Source: Ignavibacteria bacterium
Lineage (GTDB): Bacteria; Bacteroidota; Ignavibacteria; Ignavibacteriales; Ignavibacteriaceae
NCBI GenBank assembly: GCA_021286645.1
Contig: JAJTBZ010000097.1
Location: 124,001 to 188,000, forward strand
Reading direction: 5' to 3'
DNA: 64,000 nt
Every line of letters starts with the position of its first letter. Position 1 is the first letter of the stretch. Shown one piece after another: positions 16,643 through 25,972 of this stretch. Under the pieces are notes generated by a model. That model was not told the DNA's origin. It did not search any database and was given only the letters and a program-made list of their open reading frames with translations. The translations under genes and the position numbers were made by a program.

Positions 16643-17712
16643 AGAAATTTGTTGTAAAAACCGCCAGCTGTTCATATCCCTATATTATTGGCGATGATAC
16701 ATCATCGTTTTTACCTTTTATCAACTCACATCTCGGAACACCGGGCACGTTATTTTTTTTGATAGATGAAAATGTGCTATTGCACTGGCGGGCAAGTATA
16801 TTTCAGTCAATTGCCGGGTTGCAGATACCTTTTCATTACTTTGTTATACCCTCGGGTGAAAAGGCAAAATCTTTCACGTTTTTGCAAAAAGTACTTGCTG
16901 CGATGCTTGATAAAAAACTGGACAGGCATTCGGTAGTTGTAGCTATTGGCGGAGGAGTGGCGGGGGACTTGGCAGGGTTCGCTTCTTCTATTTATAAACG
17001 GGGTATAAGGGTAGTGCATATTCCAACCACACTGCTTTCCATGGTTGACAGCTCAGTTGGTGGGAAGACTGGAATTAATTTTAACGGTTTCAAGAATATG
17101 ATAGGAACATTTCACCAGCCTTCGATGGTGTTGGCTGATGTGAATTTTCTTTCATCGCTTTCACAAACGGAGTTGTATTCAGGCTTAGGGGAAGTGCTAA
17201 AATATGCATTTCTCGGCGATGAAAAGAACTATAAATTAATAGCAAAGTATTTGCAAAAGGGAGATTTCAGCGGGCAATTCCCTCAGGAGATTATTTACAC
17301 CTGTGCCCGGCTAAAAGCAGGTGTGATAGAGCAGGATGAATTCGAGACGGGAATAAGAAAAATTTTAAATCTGGGGCATACATTCGCGCATGCCTATGAA
17401 ACCCTGTCGCGCTATAAAATTCCCCACGGCCAGGCAGTAACAATTGGTGTTAAAGCCGCTGTTCATACATCGGAGATACTTGGACTGCTTACGCAGGAGC
17501 AGTCAGCGATTTATTTGGCATTGGTCGATACACTTCCTGTAAAGTATAATTTGCGTAAGTATAAAACCGATGATTTAATTGCTGCTATGAGTCACGATAA
17601 AAAAGGCAGAACAGGGAAGCCGCTATTTATATTACTAAGCGGAATAGGCGAGATACTGATAGATGTTCCGGTTGAAGAAAAAGTATTGAAACAGGTATTC
17701 GAAAAATTATAG
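16639..17712 (+). CDS. aroB: 3-dehydroquinate synthase
   Basis: The 357-residue enzyme converts DAHP to 3-dehydroquinate using NAD and a metal ion. Typical segments are VVAIGGGVAGDLAGFASSIY, RVVHIPTTLLSMVDSSVGGK and ILNLGHTFAHAYE, the last two holding active-site lysine and metal-binding histidines; IPHGQAVTIG gives another conserved histidine. It starts inside the aroK stop codon (ATGA). A bidirectional terminator lies beyond at 17739-17772. Confidence 0.97.
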   Translation: MKKFVVKTASCSYPYIIGDDTSSFLPFINSHLGTPGTLFFLIDENVLLHWRASIFQSIAGLQIPFHYFVIPSGEKAKSFTFLQKVLAAMLDKKLDRHSVVVAIGGGVAGDLAGFASSIYKRGIRVVHIPTTLLSMVDSSVGGKTGINFNGFKNMIGTFHQPSMVLADVNFLSSLSQTELYSGLGEVLKYAFLGDEKNYKLIAKYLQKGDFSGQFPQEIIYTCARLKAGVIEQDEFETGIRKILNLGHTFAHAYETLSRYKIPHGQAVTIGVKAAVHTSEILGLLTQEQSAIYLALVDTLPVKYNLRKYKTDDLIAAMSHDKKGRTGKPLFILLSGIGEILIDVPVEEKVLKQVFEKL

Positions 17713-17738
17713 TGATATTTCCAAAATTTACGTAAAAA

Positions 17739-17772
17739 AAAAGAGGCTGTCTCCGAAAAGACAGCCTCTTTT
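17739..17772. terminator. Bidirectional terminator between aroB and the cytochrome gene
   Basis: A perfect 14-bp stem (17739-17752 with 17759-17772) encloses a 6-base loop. An A-run lies on the left and a T-rich stretch on the right, so it can end transcription from both convergent genes. Confidence 0.88.
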
Positions 17773-17792
17773 ATATTGTGTTATGCAATCAA

Positions 17793-19910
17793 TTACTTGA
17801 GCATAATCATTTTCTTTGATACAGTAAACTGCGAGGTTTCGAGTTTATAAATATAAACGCCGCTTGAAACGCGCTTACCATGCATATCATCACCATTCCA
17901 GGTAACAGTATAGCTGCCTGGCTGAGCGGTATGATTATACACTTCTTTTACCAAAGCGCCCATTGCATCGTAAACTTTTAGTTTTACGTTACCTGCAACT
18001 GCTACGTTAAACGTAATCTTGGTTGAAGGGTTGAATGGGTTAGGATAATTCTGGCTAAGAGCGAAATCCTTAATGGTAGTCTGACCCGGATCTTTAACCG
18101 CTATTGTACCACCGAGAGCGAGGACGGTCTTGGTTAATACATCAACAACTAATTTCGGGTTGTGGATACCACGGCTGCCATCATTAAGAACCATCTGATA
18201 ATTCCAGAATGCTTTACGATAGAGAATACTATCCGCGCCGGTGAACTGTGCTACGTTGATAGAATCGAGACCCTTAGGTGGCAGATTCTTGCGAACGAGT
18301 TTCAGCAAGCCATCGATTTCTTTCTGGAATGATTCTTTTACGCCGTTGCCATCATAATCCTGGCTGGCGATGAAATTATCGAAGCTGCCTTTGAATCCGT
18401 GGCATTTACCGCAGGCTGAATCAGCGTGCTGGAAGTTATTGTCAGGATTGCGGAGGCGGAATGTATGACCACCGACTTTATCGCGGTTAACTGTACCGGT
18501 ATCGGTTGTTCCAACCATGTGACAGCCAACGCATTGTTTGGTGATTAAAGTTTTATGCATACTCTGAGCGAAAGCCACGCCGGTCTGGTATGGAATAAAG
18601 TTTTCACCCAAGAAAACATCTGCCTGCGATGTATAATGCGGTCCCCAGGTAGAACTGGTAGGTTTGGTAATGCCATAAGTCTTGCCATCACGGCGAGCTT
18701 TGTGGCAGTTAACGCAGGTTTTCGCTTCTTCAGAGAAGAGATTTGTATATTTTAAGCCGCTGCCCAATGTATCTGAAGTAGAAGGAGTCGGGCGCAGAGA
18801 AGCCGGACGATCGTTACCATGAGGATCGTGGCAGGTGGCACATGAAATAACTGTGTGATCTGCAATGGTAGGCGCAATTGCAGTTGACTGAGTTAAGCCC
18901 TTAGTGAAAAGGATGTAACCGCGGCCATCATGGCAGCGCATACAGTCGCTCAGTGTTGTAGTAGCTAAGTTTCTTGTTGAGAAACCTGACTCATACAGAG
19001 CTTCAGAGTGCGTAGAGTTTTCATACTGAGCATATTTATTGTGTCTCCAGGGTTCATCGTGGCACTGTGCACAAGCACCGTCAGCCGCGGTAATCTGGAT
19101 TTTAGTTTTGTCACCGCCCATTGTATGGTTGCTTCCCGGTCCATGGCACATTTCGCAGCCGATGGTAGCTAAATTAACGAGTCCGGGGTACTGGGTTTTA
19201 ATTGAATCCCATTTGCCAGGTTTTGGCGGAGCGTACCATTTCCAACCCAATTGAGCGGCTATATCATCAAATCCGCCGTTGTTGGAAACGATGTTATGAT
19301 CATAACCCGTGGTATGGCATTTAATACATGCAATACTATAATATGCCGCGCCTGAGTCAATTTCATATTTAAAAATGTTAGCATGGCCGGAAACTTTCCA
19401 TTTATCGAAAATGGCAGCGAAAGCAGGCATGCTGGCGTGGCAGCTCATACAGTTCGGGTATGTTGCAGCAACGCCCTGGAAGTTACCAACGCCAACCCAG
19501 GTAGATGAAAATACACTAATTGTAGTGTCATCAGTACCACGCAGAGTAGTAATTGTTAACTTTAATTGATATTCGCCGGTTAGGTCTGCAAGGAACATAG
19601 TTCCTTTAGTGCCGTAAGCAGTTAACGTCGCAGTTGAGCCGGAAGGTTTCGATGAAAGAGACCATGTTGCAGTTTGTACTGCAGCAGAATCTGGTTTCGT
19701 ATCGTTCGCGATATTCATAGGTAAGAAATAGGCGTAAGTACCTTTCGGAACAACCCGTAATCCGGTAGCCGTAGAATTAGTGGGGAAACCGGCAGTTGTT
19801 AACTGGTGCGGGGTCACATGCTGAATAGCGATGTGGGCCCTTGGAGCTTGGGCGTGCATAAGAGATGCCCCCAAGATGATGGTGAAAAGGGTGAGTACCA
19901 GTTTATGCAT
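17793..19910 (-). CDS. Secreted nine-heme c-type cytochrome with T9SS sorting domain
   Basis: The 705-residue protein has a signal peptide ending near residue 21. It holds nine CxxCH heme-binding motifs, starting at residues 154, 195, 252, 280, 323, 357, 399, 460 and 500. The first 150 residues form a beta domain resembling an Ig-like fold. The C-terminal 85 residues begin NYPNPFNPSTKITF and end in KKMIMLK, a type A T9SS sorting domain. The heme region resembles the cytochrome c554/NrfA-like multiheme class, but no catalytic motif identifies a substrate. The combination predicts a cytochrome matured in the periplasm and then placed on the cell surface, suited to electron exchange with outside acceptors or donors. 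That role is inference. Confidence 0.9.
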   Translation of the reverse strand: MHKLVLTLFTIILGASLMHAQAPRAHIAIQHVTPHQLTTAGFPTNSTATGLRVVPKGTYAYFLPMNIANDTKPDSAAVQTATWSLSSKPSGSTATLTAYGTKGTMFLADLTGEYQLKLTITTLRGTDDTTISVFSSTWVGVGNFQGVAATYPNCMSCHASMPAFAAIFDKWKVSGHANIFKYEIDSGAAYYSIACIKCHTTGYDHNIVSNNGGFDDIAAQLGWKWYAPPKPGKWDSIKTQYPGLVNLATIGCEMCHGPGSNHTMGGDKTKIQITAADGACAQCHDEPWRHNKYAQYENSTHSEALYESGFSTRNLATTTLSDCMRCHDGRGYILFTKGLTQSTAIAPTIADHTVISCATCHDPHGNDRPASLRPTPSTSDTLGSGLKYTNLFSEEAKTCVNCHKARRDGKTYGITKPTSSTWGPHYTSQADVFLGENFIPYQTGVAFAQSMHKTLITKQCVGCHMVGTTDTGTVNRDKVGGHTFRLRNPDNNFQHADSACGKCHGFKGSFDNFIASQDYDGNGVKESFQKEIDGLLKLVRKNLPPKGLDSINVAQFTGADSILYRKAFWNYQMVLNDGSRGIHNPKLVVDVLTKTVLALGGTIAVKDPGQTTIKDFALSQNYPNPFNPSTKITFNVAVAGNVKLKVYDAMGALVKEVYNHTAQPGSYTVTWNGDDMHGKRVSSGVYIYKLETSQFTVSKKMIMLK

Positions 19911-20094
19911 ACTGTATCAATACAATATTTATTGATGAATAAGTGAATTCGGGTAAAAAATTACAAAAATCATTCCATGCGCACATTAATTAACAATTGT
20001 CAAAATTTGATTCATTTTAAGCGTTTTTGATGAAATTTTAAACGGCAGGTGTTGAAAATATTATCACCTTTTAGAAAGTTTTTCTTTCTTGTAA

Positions 20095-20119
20095 TAATAC
20101 TTGCTTGTGGCAAGTATTA
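20095..20119 (+). promoter_or_regulatory. Perfect inverted repeat in front of the MFS gene
   Basis: A 10-bp perfect inverted repeat, TAATACTTGC (20095-20104) and GCAAGTATTA (20110-20119), is separated by five bases and ends 19 bases before the ATG of the MFS gene. It could be an operator or an mRNA hairpin. There is no U-tract, so it is not a terminator. Confidence 0.5.
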
Positions 20120-20138
20120 CCTGGCGCTATATTAGGCA

Positions 20139-21398
20139 ATGAGTTTTACAAATTATTTAAAAAGCGCGAAAACAGGCGAAATTCAAGGAAAAAACCTGGT
20201 TAACCATCTGTTGGACGGGGTATTCTATAATTTTTCAATGAGCATAACTCCCCTGCTAACGGTTATCCCGGCGTTCATTCACCAGATGGGTGGCAGTGAA
20301 ACCGTGGTCGGTTTGGTACCGGTGCTATGGGGAATAGGGTGTAACCTGCCACAACTGTTCTTTCAGCCTGGCAGCCATTTGCGTAATATTAAACACACAC
20401 TAATTCGCCTGGCCCTGATTACCCGGTTATTTTTTCTGGGCCTGGGCGTAGCAGCAATTGCCTTTCTCCCGTACACTTCACCGGCAGTTTCAGCCGGGGT
20501 AGTACTGTTTCTACTTGCCGGCGCCGCAATTAGCGGCAGCTTTGCCATACCTGCCTGGTATCATTTTTTTTCAAAAACAGTGCCGGTGCGCTTTAGGGGC
20601 AGGTTAATTGCCCTTAGGCAGTTTACCGGATCTTTGCTCGGTATCAGCGCGGGATTTATAATTGCCTATTGCCTTGCAGTATTCATTTTTCCGGTTAATT
20701 ACGGCATATTATTTCTGCTGACTTTCTTTATCATGATGATTTCTCTTTTTTTTCTCAATCGGGTAATCGAACCGGACTCTGCCCATATTGAAGCTACGGT
20801 GCACGATGGTATGCGAAGGGCATTGGGAGGTTTACTGCGCGATAAAATATTTGTTCGGTATCTTGCCGCCGATTTTATCGGGCAATGGCTTTCAACAATA
20901 CTTTCATTTTTTGCTATTTATGGATTGCAAAAATTCGCGCTTGCAGAATACCACCTGGGAAGTTTTACTTCGGTTTACATGGCCGGTATGATGCTTGCCA
21001 ACTTTATACTTGGCTATTTGGGAGATAAATACGGGCATAAAGTGAATATTGTTATTTTCTTTATATCTGTTGCAATCTCCTGTTCAATTGCCATATTCGC
21101 GCGTAATGTATTGTATTTTAATCTGGTTTTTATTTTTATGGGCTTTAGCCAAACTGTATTAGGAATGTCGCGAATAGCAATTTTGCTTGAAATGGTACCC
21201 GAAAATAAACAACGTCTTTATGTTTCTGCTTTAGGAACTTTAAGTTCGCCGTTCCTGCTCTCAGGTGTTTTGCAGGGATATCTTCTTACAAAGATTGGGT
21301 TTATTCCGGTATTGTGGACAAATATCATTGTAGCATTCCTCGGGGCCGCGTTTACCTATTTGTATGTCGCCGAGCCCCGAAGAAAAACTTTACAGTAG
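20139..21398 (+). CDS. Major facilitator superfamily transporter
   Basis: This 419-residue protein has about twelve hydrophobic segments in two halves separated near residue 210, where a charged loop (about residues 215-235) lies. Loops such as VPVRFRGRLIALRQF resemble the arginine-rich cytoplasmic motif of MFS carriers. Transport substrate cannot be deduced. It is a single gene, divergent from the cytochrome gene and convergent with the glycosidase gene, whose end is 5 bases away. A perfect hairpin lies just before its start. Confidence 0.88.
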   Translation: MSFTNYLKSAKTGEIQGKNLVNHLLDGVFYNFSMSITPLLTVIPAFIHQMGGSETVVGLVPVLWGIGCNLPQLFFQPGSHLRNIKHTLIRLALITRLFFLGLGVAAIAFLPYTSPAVSAGVVLFLLAGAAISGSFAIPAWYHFFSKTVPVRFRGRLIALRQFTGSLLGISAGFIIAYCLAVFIFPVNYGILFLLTFFIMMISLFFLNRVIEPDSAHIEATVHDGMRRALGGLLRDKIFVRYLAADFIGQWLSTILSFFAIYGLQKFALAEYHLGSFTSVYMAGMMLANFILGYLGDKYGHKVNIVIFFISVAISCSIAIFARNVLYFNLVFIFMGFSQTVLGMSRIAILLEMVPENKQRLYVSALGTLSSPFLLSGVLQGYLLTKIGFIPVLWTNIIVAFLGAAFTYLYVAEPRRKTLQ

Positions 21399-21403
21399 TA
21401 GAA

Positions 21404-22948
21404 TTATTCAACAGCCAGTGGAGTAGTTATAACTTTACGGTATTGAGTACTTTCATCGCCATACTTACTTAGCGTAGTTACTACGTAGGTGTAATTACCT
21501 GTACCCGGGCATGATTTTATAACCATTTCTGTAGCTGAACAATGTGCCACGCCCAATATATTTGCCGGGTCACTAAAATCGGCGGCAGTATTTTTTTTGA
21601 ATCGATAAATTACGTACCAACCAACCTGTTCAAATGGCGCGCGTACTTCTGAGTTGCTCCAGCGGAAATGCAGTGAATCATTTCTTTCGTATAAAAAGAC
21701 CTCACGCGGTATTACGGGAATCCTTTGCGCCTTTGTCGGGTAGAGCGGGGGAAGAGCGATTGACGAATAGTATTTGTTAAACAATGAGTCATTAAATCCC
21801 CGGAAGTTATTCAACAGGCTTTTGGCACTAAAAAAAACAGAACCACTCACATTTGCAGTTGTGCGCACCATGGTTAACTGCGCGAGAAGGTCCTCCATGT
21901 TCGGTTTACTTTTGGTTGTTAAAAAGCTGCTTGAATAATGCCCGACGAATAAGAGCGAGGGTTTAGTTACCAAAGCCCACCAGGGAAGGAGCTTGGCAAA
22001 AGGCGCTTTGGGGTGTTCCATTTCCCAATATAACTGTGGCAGCACATAATCGACAATCCGGTTATTTATCCAGTTAAGCGGGTCGCAGTAGAGGATGTGG
22101 TATGATTCAAATCCGCCGGTATTCGCGTATTTATTTTCGACAATACCAAAGGGACTGATACCGAATTTAACCCATGGTTTCGTATTGTTTATGGTGGAAT
22201 AGATACGTGCCATGAGGGAGTTTATGTTATCACGCCTCCAATCGTCAATATTTCTAATTCCGCGAGGGTATTTCGCGTAGGTAGCCGAATCTTCTGTTGA
22301 TACTTTAGGTCCATAGGGATAGAAGTAATCATCAAAATGAACCCCGTCAATATCGTAATGATTGATTACATCAGACAGAACGTCTATAATAAAGTCCTGT
22401 ACTGCCGGTAAACCGGGGTCAAGGATACGGGAATCTTTAAAATTCAGCAACCATTCCGGGTGGCGTTTTACAACATGATTTGGTGACAGGGGGTAGTTAC
22501 CGATAGCTTTTTCAGCCCGATAGGGATTAAACCAGGCGTGTAATTCCATACCGAGTTTATGCGACTCTTCAATTACTGCCTGTAATGGGTCAAAGGCGGA
22601 ATCGGGGGCTTGCCCCTGTTTACCGGTTAGCCAGTAAGACCAAGGTTCCAGAGAAGATTTATACAGGGCATCGCACTCGGTACGAACCTGAAAAAAAATT
22701 GTATTAATACCCGCGTTATGCAGGGTGGTAAGCATATTTCGTAATTCAACTGTATTTTGCCATGCCCCGTTATTTTTTGCGGATGGGTAGTCGATATTGT
22801 TAACTGTAGCGATCCACGCTCCCCGCATTTCACGTTTCGGTTGAATACTTTGCGAATGCAGGGAGGATGGTAATAGTATCAGTATAGCGAAGATAAGTAT
22901 ATGTACAATAGAATTACGCTGCCGGGAATTGAGCGTTAGTTTATTCAT
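21404..22948 (-). CDS. Exported GHL10 family glycoside hydrolase
   Basis: This 514-residue protein has an N-terminal signal peptide and the GHL10 (DUF187) barrel. The diagnostic start REMRGAWIATVNNIDYPS (residues about 39-56) is followed by AGINTIFFQVRTECDALY, GMELHAWFNPYRA and the acidic segment DIDGVHFDDYFYPYG. The last 100 residues look like a fibronectin-type beta domain. Some family members cut denuded peptidoglycan glycans (DigH in E. coli); the substrate here is not proven. The MqnA-like gene ends its own frame just upstream in the same direction, with a 14-base gap. Confidence 0.92.
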   Translation of the reverse strand: MNKLTLNSRQRNSIVHILIFAILILLPSSLHSQSIQPKREMRGAWIATVNNIDYPSAKNNGAWQNTVELRNMLTTLHNAGINTIFFQVRTECDALYKSSLEPWSYWLTGKQGQAPDSAFDPLQAVIEESHKLGMELHAWFNPYRAEKAIGNYPLSPNHVVKRHPEWLLNFKDSRILDPGLPAVQDFIIDVLSDVINHYDIDGVHFDDYFYPYGPKVSTEDSATYAKYPRGIRNIDDWRRDNINSLMARIYSTINNTKPWVKFGISPFGIVENKYANTGGFESYHILYCDPLNWINNRIVDYVLPQLYWEMEHPKAPFAKLLPWWALVTKPSLLFVGHYSSSFLTTKSKPNMEDLLAQLTMVRTTANVSGSVFFSAKSLLNNFRGFNDSLFNKYYSSIALPPLYPTKAQRIPVIPREVFLYERNDSLHFRWSNSEVRAPFEQVGWYVIYRFKKNTAADFSDPANILGVAHCSATEMVIKSCPGTGNYTYVVTTLSKYGDESTQYRKVITTPLAVE

Positions 22949-22962
22949 GAGAATGTTATCCG

Positions 22963-23721
22963 TTAAACGAAGTGAATGTTAAATATATCATCTATCATCC
23001 CATGGAAATATGGTAATCGGAGTACCTGGATAAGGGCCTCTTTATCCTGATCTTCGAATTCATAAAGTACATGGGCTATTTCATCTGAAAAAAGTGTTTT
23101 TGCCTCGGGTGTAAGTCGGTAATCCCACTCCGGGTTCTCAACTTCGGCATAAATTTGCTGCTCTATGCCGGCGGTTTCGGTATGCAGCCATTCAAGCTTT
23201 TCCTGCGAGTTGGCACAAAACACATAATTCACGAATGGGAGGTCAAGCAGTTCTACCATTTCTTCGGTAAGATTCATGCCCTGGGCGAAAAGACCGGAAG
23301 TATAATTATGGTCGCCGGCAATTAACGTGTTGCCTTCGAGCTTGTGCGGCAGGCTGCTGAGCAGTTTTATACTAATGGCACGGTCATAAAGCTCCTGCAT
23401 AAGAATTTTAAGGCAAATGACATCTGTGCCCGAAATATCGCCCGCGAGCGCGAAATCGGTTAGTTCCAACTGATTGGGCTGAAAGTATAGGTAACTGTTG
23501 GAAAGCGGGCCATCGAATGATATACCCCTGCGTGAAGAAACAAAAAAATCAGTATGTTTAATCAAATCGGTGGAAGGTAATAACACGATATCAGCTTTAT
23601 TTTCCTGAAGTAATGTGCCGAGCATAGATGAAGGTTTGAATGTAATCAATTTTTTCAGGTGTTCGGGCGCAGCTTGTAAAAACAGGCTGGTAAATACATT
23701 GTGGGGTAGAACAATATTCAT
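22963..23721 (-). CDS. MqnA-like periplasmic-binding-fold protein of unknown function
   Basis: This 252-residue protein has no signal peptide. Its pattern resembles MqnA, the chorismate dehydratase of the futalosine menaquinone route. ADIVLLPSTDLIKH recalls the DVGLVPS part. DISGTDVICLKILMQELY recalls the LDxSSRTSVALLKIL part. TLIAGDHNYTSG with ELLDLPFVNYVF recalls the LLIGDxAL / LTGLPFVFAVW part. Matches are weak and the protein is diverged, so true MqnA activity is doubtful; it may be a small-molecule binding relative. It precedes the GHL10 gene in the same direction. The terminator at 23753-23775 separates it from the aminotransferase. Confidence 0.6.
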   Translation of the reverse strand: MNIVLPHNVFTSLFLQAAPEHLKKLITFKPSSMLGTLLQENKADIVLLPSTDLIKHTDFFVSSRRGISFDGPLSNSYLYFQPNQLELTDFALAGDISGTDVICLKILMQELYDRAISIKLLSSLPHKLEGNTLIAGDHNYTSGLFAQGMNLTEEMVELLDLPFVNYVFCANSQEKLEWLHTETAGIEQQIYAEVENPEWDYRLTPEAKTLFSDEIAHVLYEFEDQDKEALIQVLRLPYFHGMIDDIFNIHFV

Positions 23722-23752
23722 GGCAAAAAATCAAAAGTGGAAAAATAAATAA

Positions 23753-23775
23753 GGGAGTGATATTGAATCACTCCC
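23753..23775 (-). terminator. Intrinsic terminator of the aminotransferase gene
   Basis: An 8-bp perfect stem, GGGAGTGA (23753-23760) with TCACTCCC (23768-23775), has a 7-base loop. On the minus strand it is followed by a U-rich stretch (complement of the A-rich 23740-23752). It lies 20 bases past the aminotransferase stop. Confidence 0.75.
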
Positions 23776-23794
23776 CATGAAATTCAATTGAACT

Positions 23795-25009
23795 CTATTG
23801 GTTTTTTTTGGAGTTCAAAAATTTATCGAGATACACCGCGATATTTTTATAGGCTTGTTCGAGTATCTGCTCATTAGGCAGGAAAACAACCCTAAAATGC
23901 TGTGTGCCGGGAACCTGGCCAAAGCCGCTGCCGGGAACTACAACAACGCCTGTCTCACGAATGAGCCCCGAGGTAAATTCACTATCGGGATATTGCATAT
24001 CGATTCCAGGAAACGCGTAGAACGCGCCTTCAGGTTTAACACAGGTAATACCGGGAACTGCATTGAGCATTTCCACCGTCATATCACGGCGACGGGTAAG
24101 CTTTTGCATGCCAATGGTAAGGTGTTCATGGTTGCTTTCCAATGCCGGTTTTATACCGTATTGTTCCGGGTGATTAGCCGAAAGCCGCGCGCGGAGAATT
24201 TTATTAATGGCTTCAATATATTCTTTCAGGGCTGATGCCTGACCACTGATGATACCCCATCCAATACGGAAACCGGGTACGAAGTAGTTCTTTGACAGTC
24301 CGCCGAAAGTAATGCAAGGAACATTCGGGTTTAATGAAGCAATGGAGATATGTTCCTTACCATCGAACAGTAACTTATCGTAAATCTCATCGGCAAAAAT
24401 TACCAGATTGTGTTCGAGCGCCAGATCGATTATCTGGAGTAATACCTCTTTTGAATATAGCGAGCCGGTCGGGTTATTCGGATTAATGAGAATAATTGCG
24501 CGGGTTTTGCTGTTAATTTTTTTCTTAATATCCTCAATATCGGGTTTCCAGCCATTTGATTCATCGAGGTAGTAAGGATTTTCGATAGCGCGAAGTTTAC
24601 TGGAAACAGCAGTGTAGAGAGGGTAACCCGGGGTTGGGGTTAAAACATTTTCATCCTCATTAACTAAGGCGGTTAAACAAATCTCTATTGCTTCACTCGC
24701 GCCGGTAGTAATGAATATATCCTGAATATTTGATATGCCTTTGCGATTAGCTTCTGCCTCTATTGCTTTAACAGCTTCAGGAATTCCTGAAGAGGGAGCA
24801 TAGCCATTTTTATTTTTTAACATTGCCTGATAAGTGTTTTCAAGCAGGTGTGTAGGTGGTTCAAAATCATACAAGTTAGGGTCGCCAATATTCAGATATA
24901 GCATCTGCTTGCCTGTTTTGGCAACTTCCTGAGCGAGAACAACGATATCCCGAACAGCGTAAGTTATGTTATTTGTTCGAATAGCGGGCTTAATAATTTT
25001 TGTATCCAT
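23795..25009 (-). CDS. Class I/II PLP-dependent aminotransferase (AlaA/AspC-like)
   Basis: The 404-residue protein matches fold-type I aminotransferases. The PLP lysine is Lys240 in GGLSKNYFVPGFRIGW. INPNNPTGSLY (about 175-185) and FADEIYDKLLF are the other PLP contacts. YAPSSGIPEAVKAI and ITTGASEAIEI are typical of the AlaA-like subgroup, which makes alanine from pyruvate and glutamate. Substrate range cannot be fixed by sequence alone. A terminator at 23753-23775 follows it. Confidence 0.92.
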   Translation of the reverse strand: MDTKIIKPAIRTNNITYAVRDIVVLAQEVAKTGKQMLYLNIGDPNLYDFEPPTHLLENTYQAMLKNKNGYAPSSGIPEAVKAIEAEANRKGISNIQDIFITTGASEAIEICLTALVNEDENVLTPTPGYPLYTAVSSKLRAIENPYYLDESNGWKPDIEDIKKKINSKTRAIILINPNNPTGSLYSKEVLLQIIDLALEHNLVIFADEIYDKLLFDGKEHISIASLNPNVPCITFGGLSKNYFVPGFRIGWGIISGQASALKEYIEAINKILRARLSANHPEQYGIKPALESNHEHLTIGMQKLTRRRDMTVEMLNAVPGITCVKPEGAFYAFPGIDMQYPDSEFTSGLIRETGVVVVPGSGFGQVPGTQHFRVVFLPNEQILEQAYKNIAVYLDKFLNSKKNQ

Positions 25010-25093
25010 AAAAATTCCGTTTTATTACAATCAAAATTACAAAATTTCGTGCATATCTGTTAAGTGCACGGGTTTTAAGTTTTATTTACGTAT

Positions 25094-25972
25094 TTATATT
25101 TGCGAATTCCAATTATTCTGTTTTATCTGAAACAGATTAATCAGTTTTTCTGCCGAGTGTGCATCCAAAGGACCTTGCTGCAATAAGGAAATATTCTGCC
25201 GTATATGCTCGATTTTCGAAGACCCGGTTATAATAGTATCGGCATTACCATGGAATGCGGAAAATCGCAAGGCAATTGAGGGCCAGGAAGTTCCCAGATC
25301 CAGATTCATTGCTTTCATTCGTTTCCAATACTCTTCGGCATACTGGCCGTAAGGCTGGGTGGTAAATTGCCATGGGCAGTTGCCAAGCGGGCGCTTTGCA
25401 ATTATTCCTAATCCTGTTTGGCGGGCCCTTGCGGCGGCATATACTATGTTTTTCTGATCAAAGATGTTAATTGAGCATTGAATTACATCGAAACACCGCA
25501 TAGAGAGCGCGTAGTCTAAATCTTCGTTTTCGCCTGAATACCCTATGAACCGTACTTTGCCTTTTTCTTTGGCAATTGTCAGCGCTTCGGCTACTCCGGA
25601 ATTTTTTAATATTGCCGTATTACAAGAGTGAAGGAATACAATATCGATATAATCGGTCTGCAATAATTTCAGCGCCTGCTCTATACCCGCGGGAATTATT
25701 TCGGCACTCCAATCCTGATATCCGGGAATGCTATAGCCGACTTTTGTAGAAAGTATAAATGATTTTCTACGATTATGGAGGTATTTACCTATTCTATGCT
25801 CGGAAAGGCCATATCCACGGGCGGTATCGATAAAATTGATTCCTTCGTCAAGGATATTGCCTAGGAGGGTTTCAACCGATTGCTCGGAAAGATCAGAACT
25901 GCCAATTTGGCCGGCCCCAAATCCCAATGCCGAAACCCGTAAACCGGTTTTTCCAAAATCACGATATATCAT
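25094..25972 (-). CDS. Aldo/keto reductase
   Basis: This 292-residue protein has the AKR barrel with the catalytic set visible: Asp49 and Tyr54 in IDTARGYGLSE, Lys77 in STKVGY and His115 in FLHSC. Such enzymes reduce carbonyls with NADPH. The C-terminal NADPH-binding part is around ITGSSKIEHIRQNI. The start overlaps the coaD stop by four bases (ATGA), so it is probably translated after coaD. The substrate is unknown. Confidence 0.93.
   Translation of the reverse strand: MIYRDFGKTGLRVSALGFGAGQIGSSDLSEQSVETLLGNILDEGINFIDTARGYGLSEHRIGKYLHNRRKSFILSTKVGYSIPGYQDWSAEIIPAGIEQALKLLQTDYIDIVFLHSCNTAILKNSGVAEALTIAKEKGKVRFIGYSGENEDLDYALSMRCFDVIQCSINIFDQKNIVYAAARARQTGLGIIAKRPLGNCPWQFTTQPYGQYAEEYWKRMKAMNLDLGTSWPSIALRFSAFHGNADTIITGSSKIEHIRQNISLLQQGPLDAHSAEKLINLFQIKQNNWNSQI

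Noticed and set aside
22963-23721. Calling this gene mqnA outright
   Set aside because: The similarity is in three short blocks only and the context has no menaquinone genes. A cautious label is used instead.
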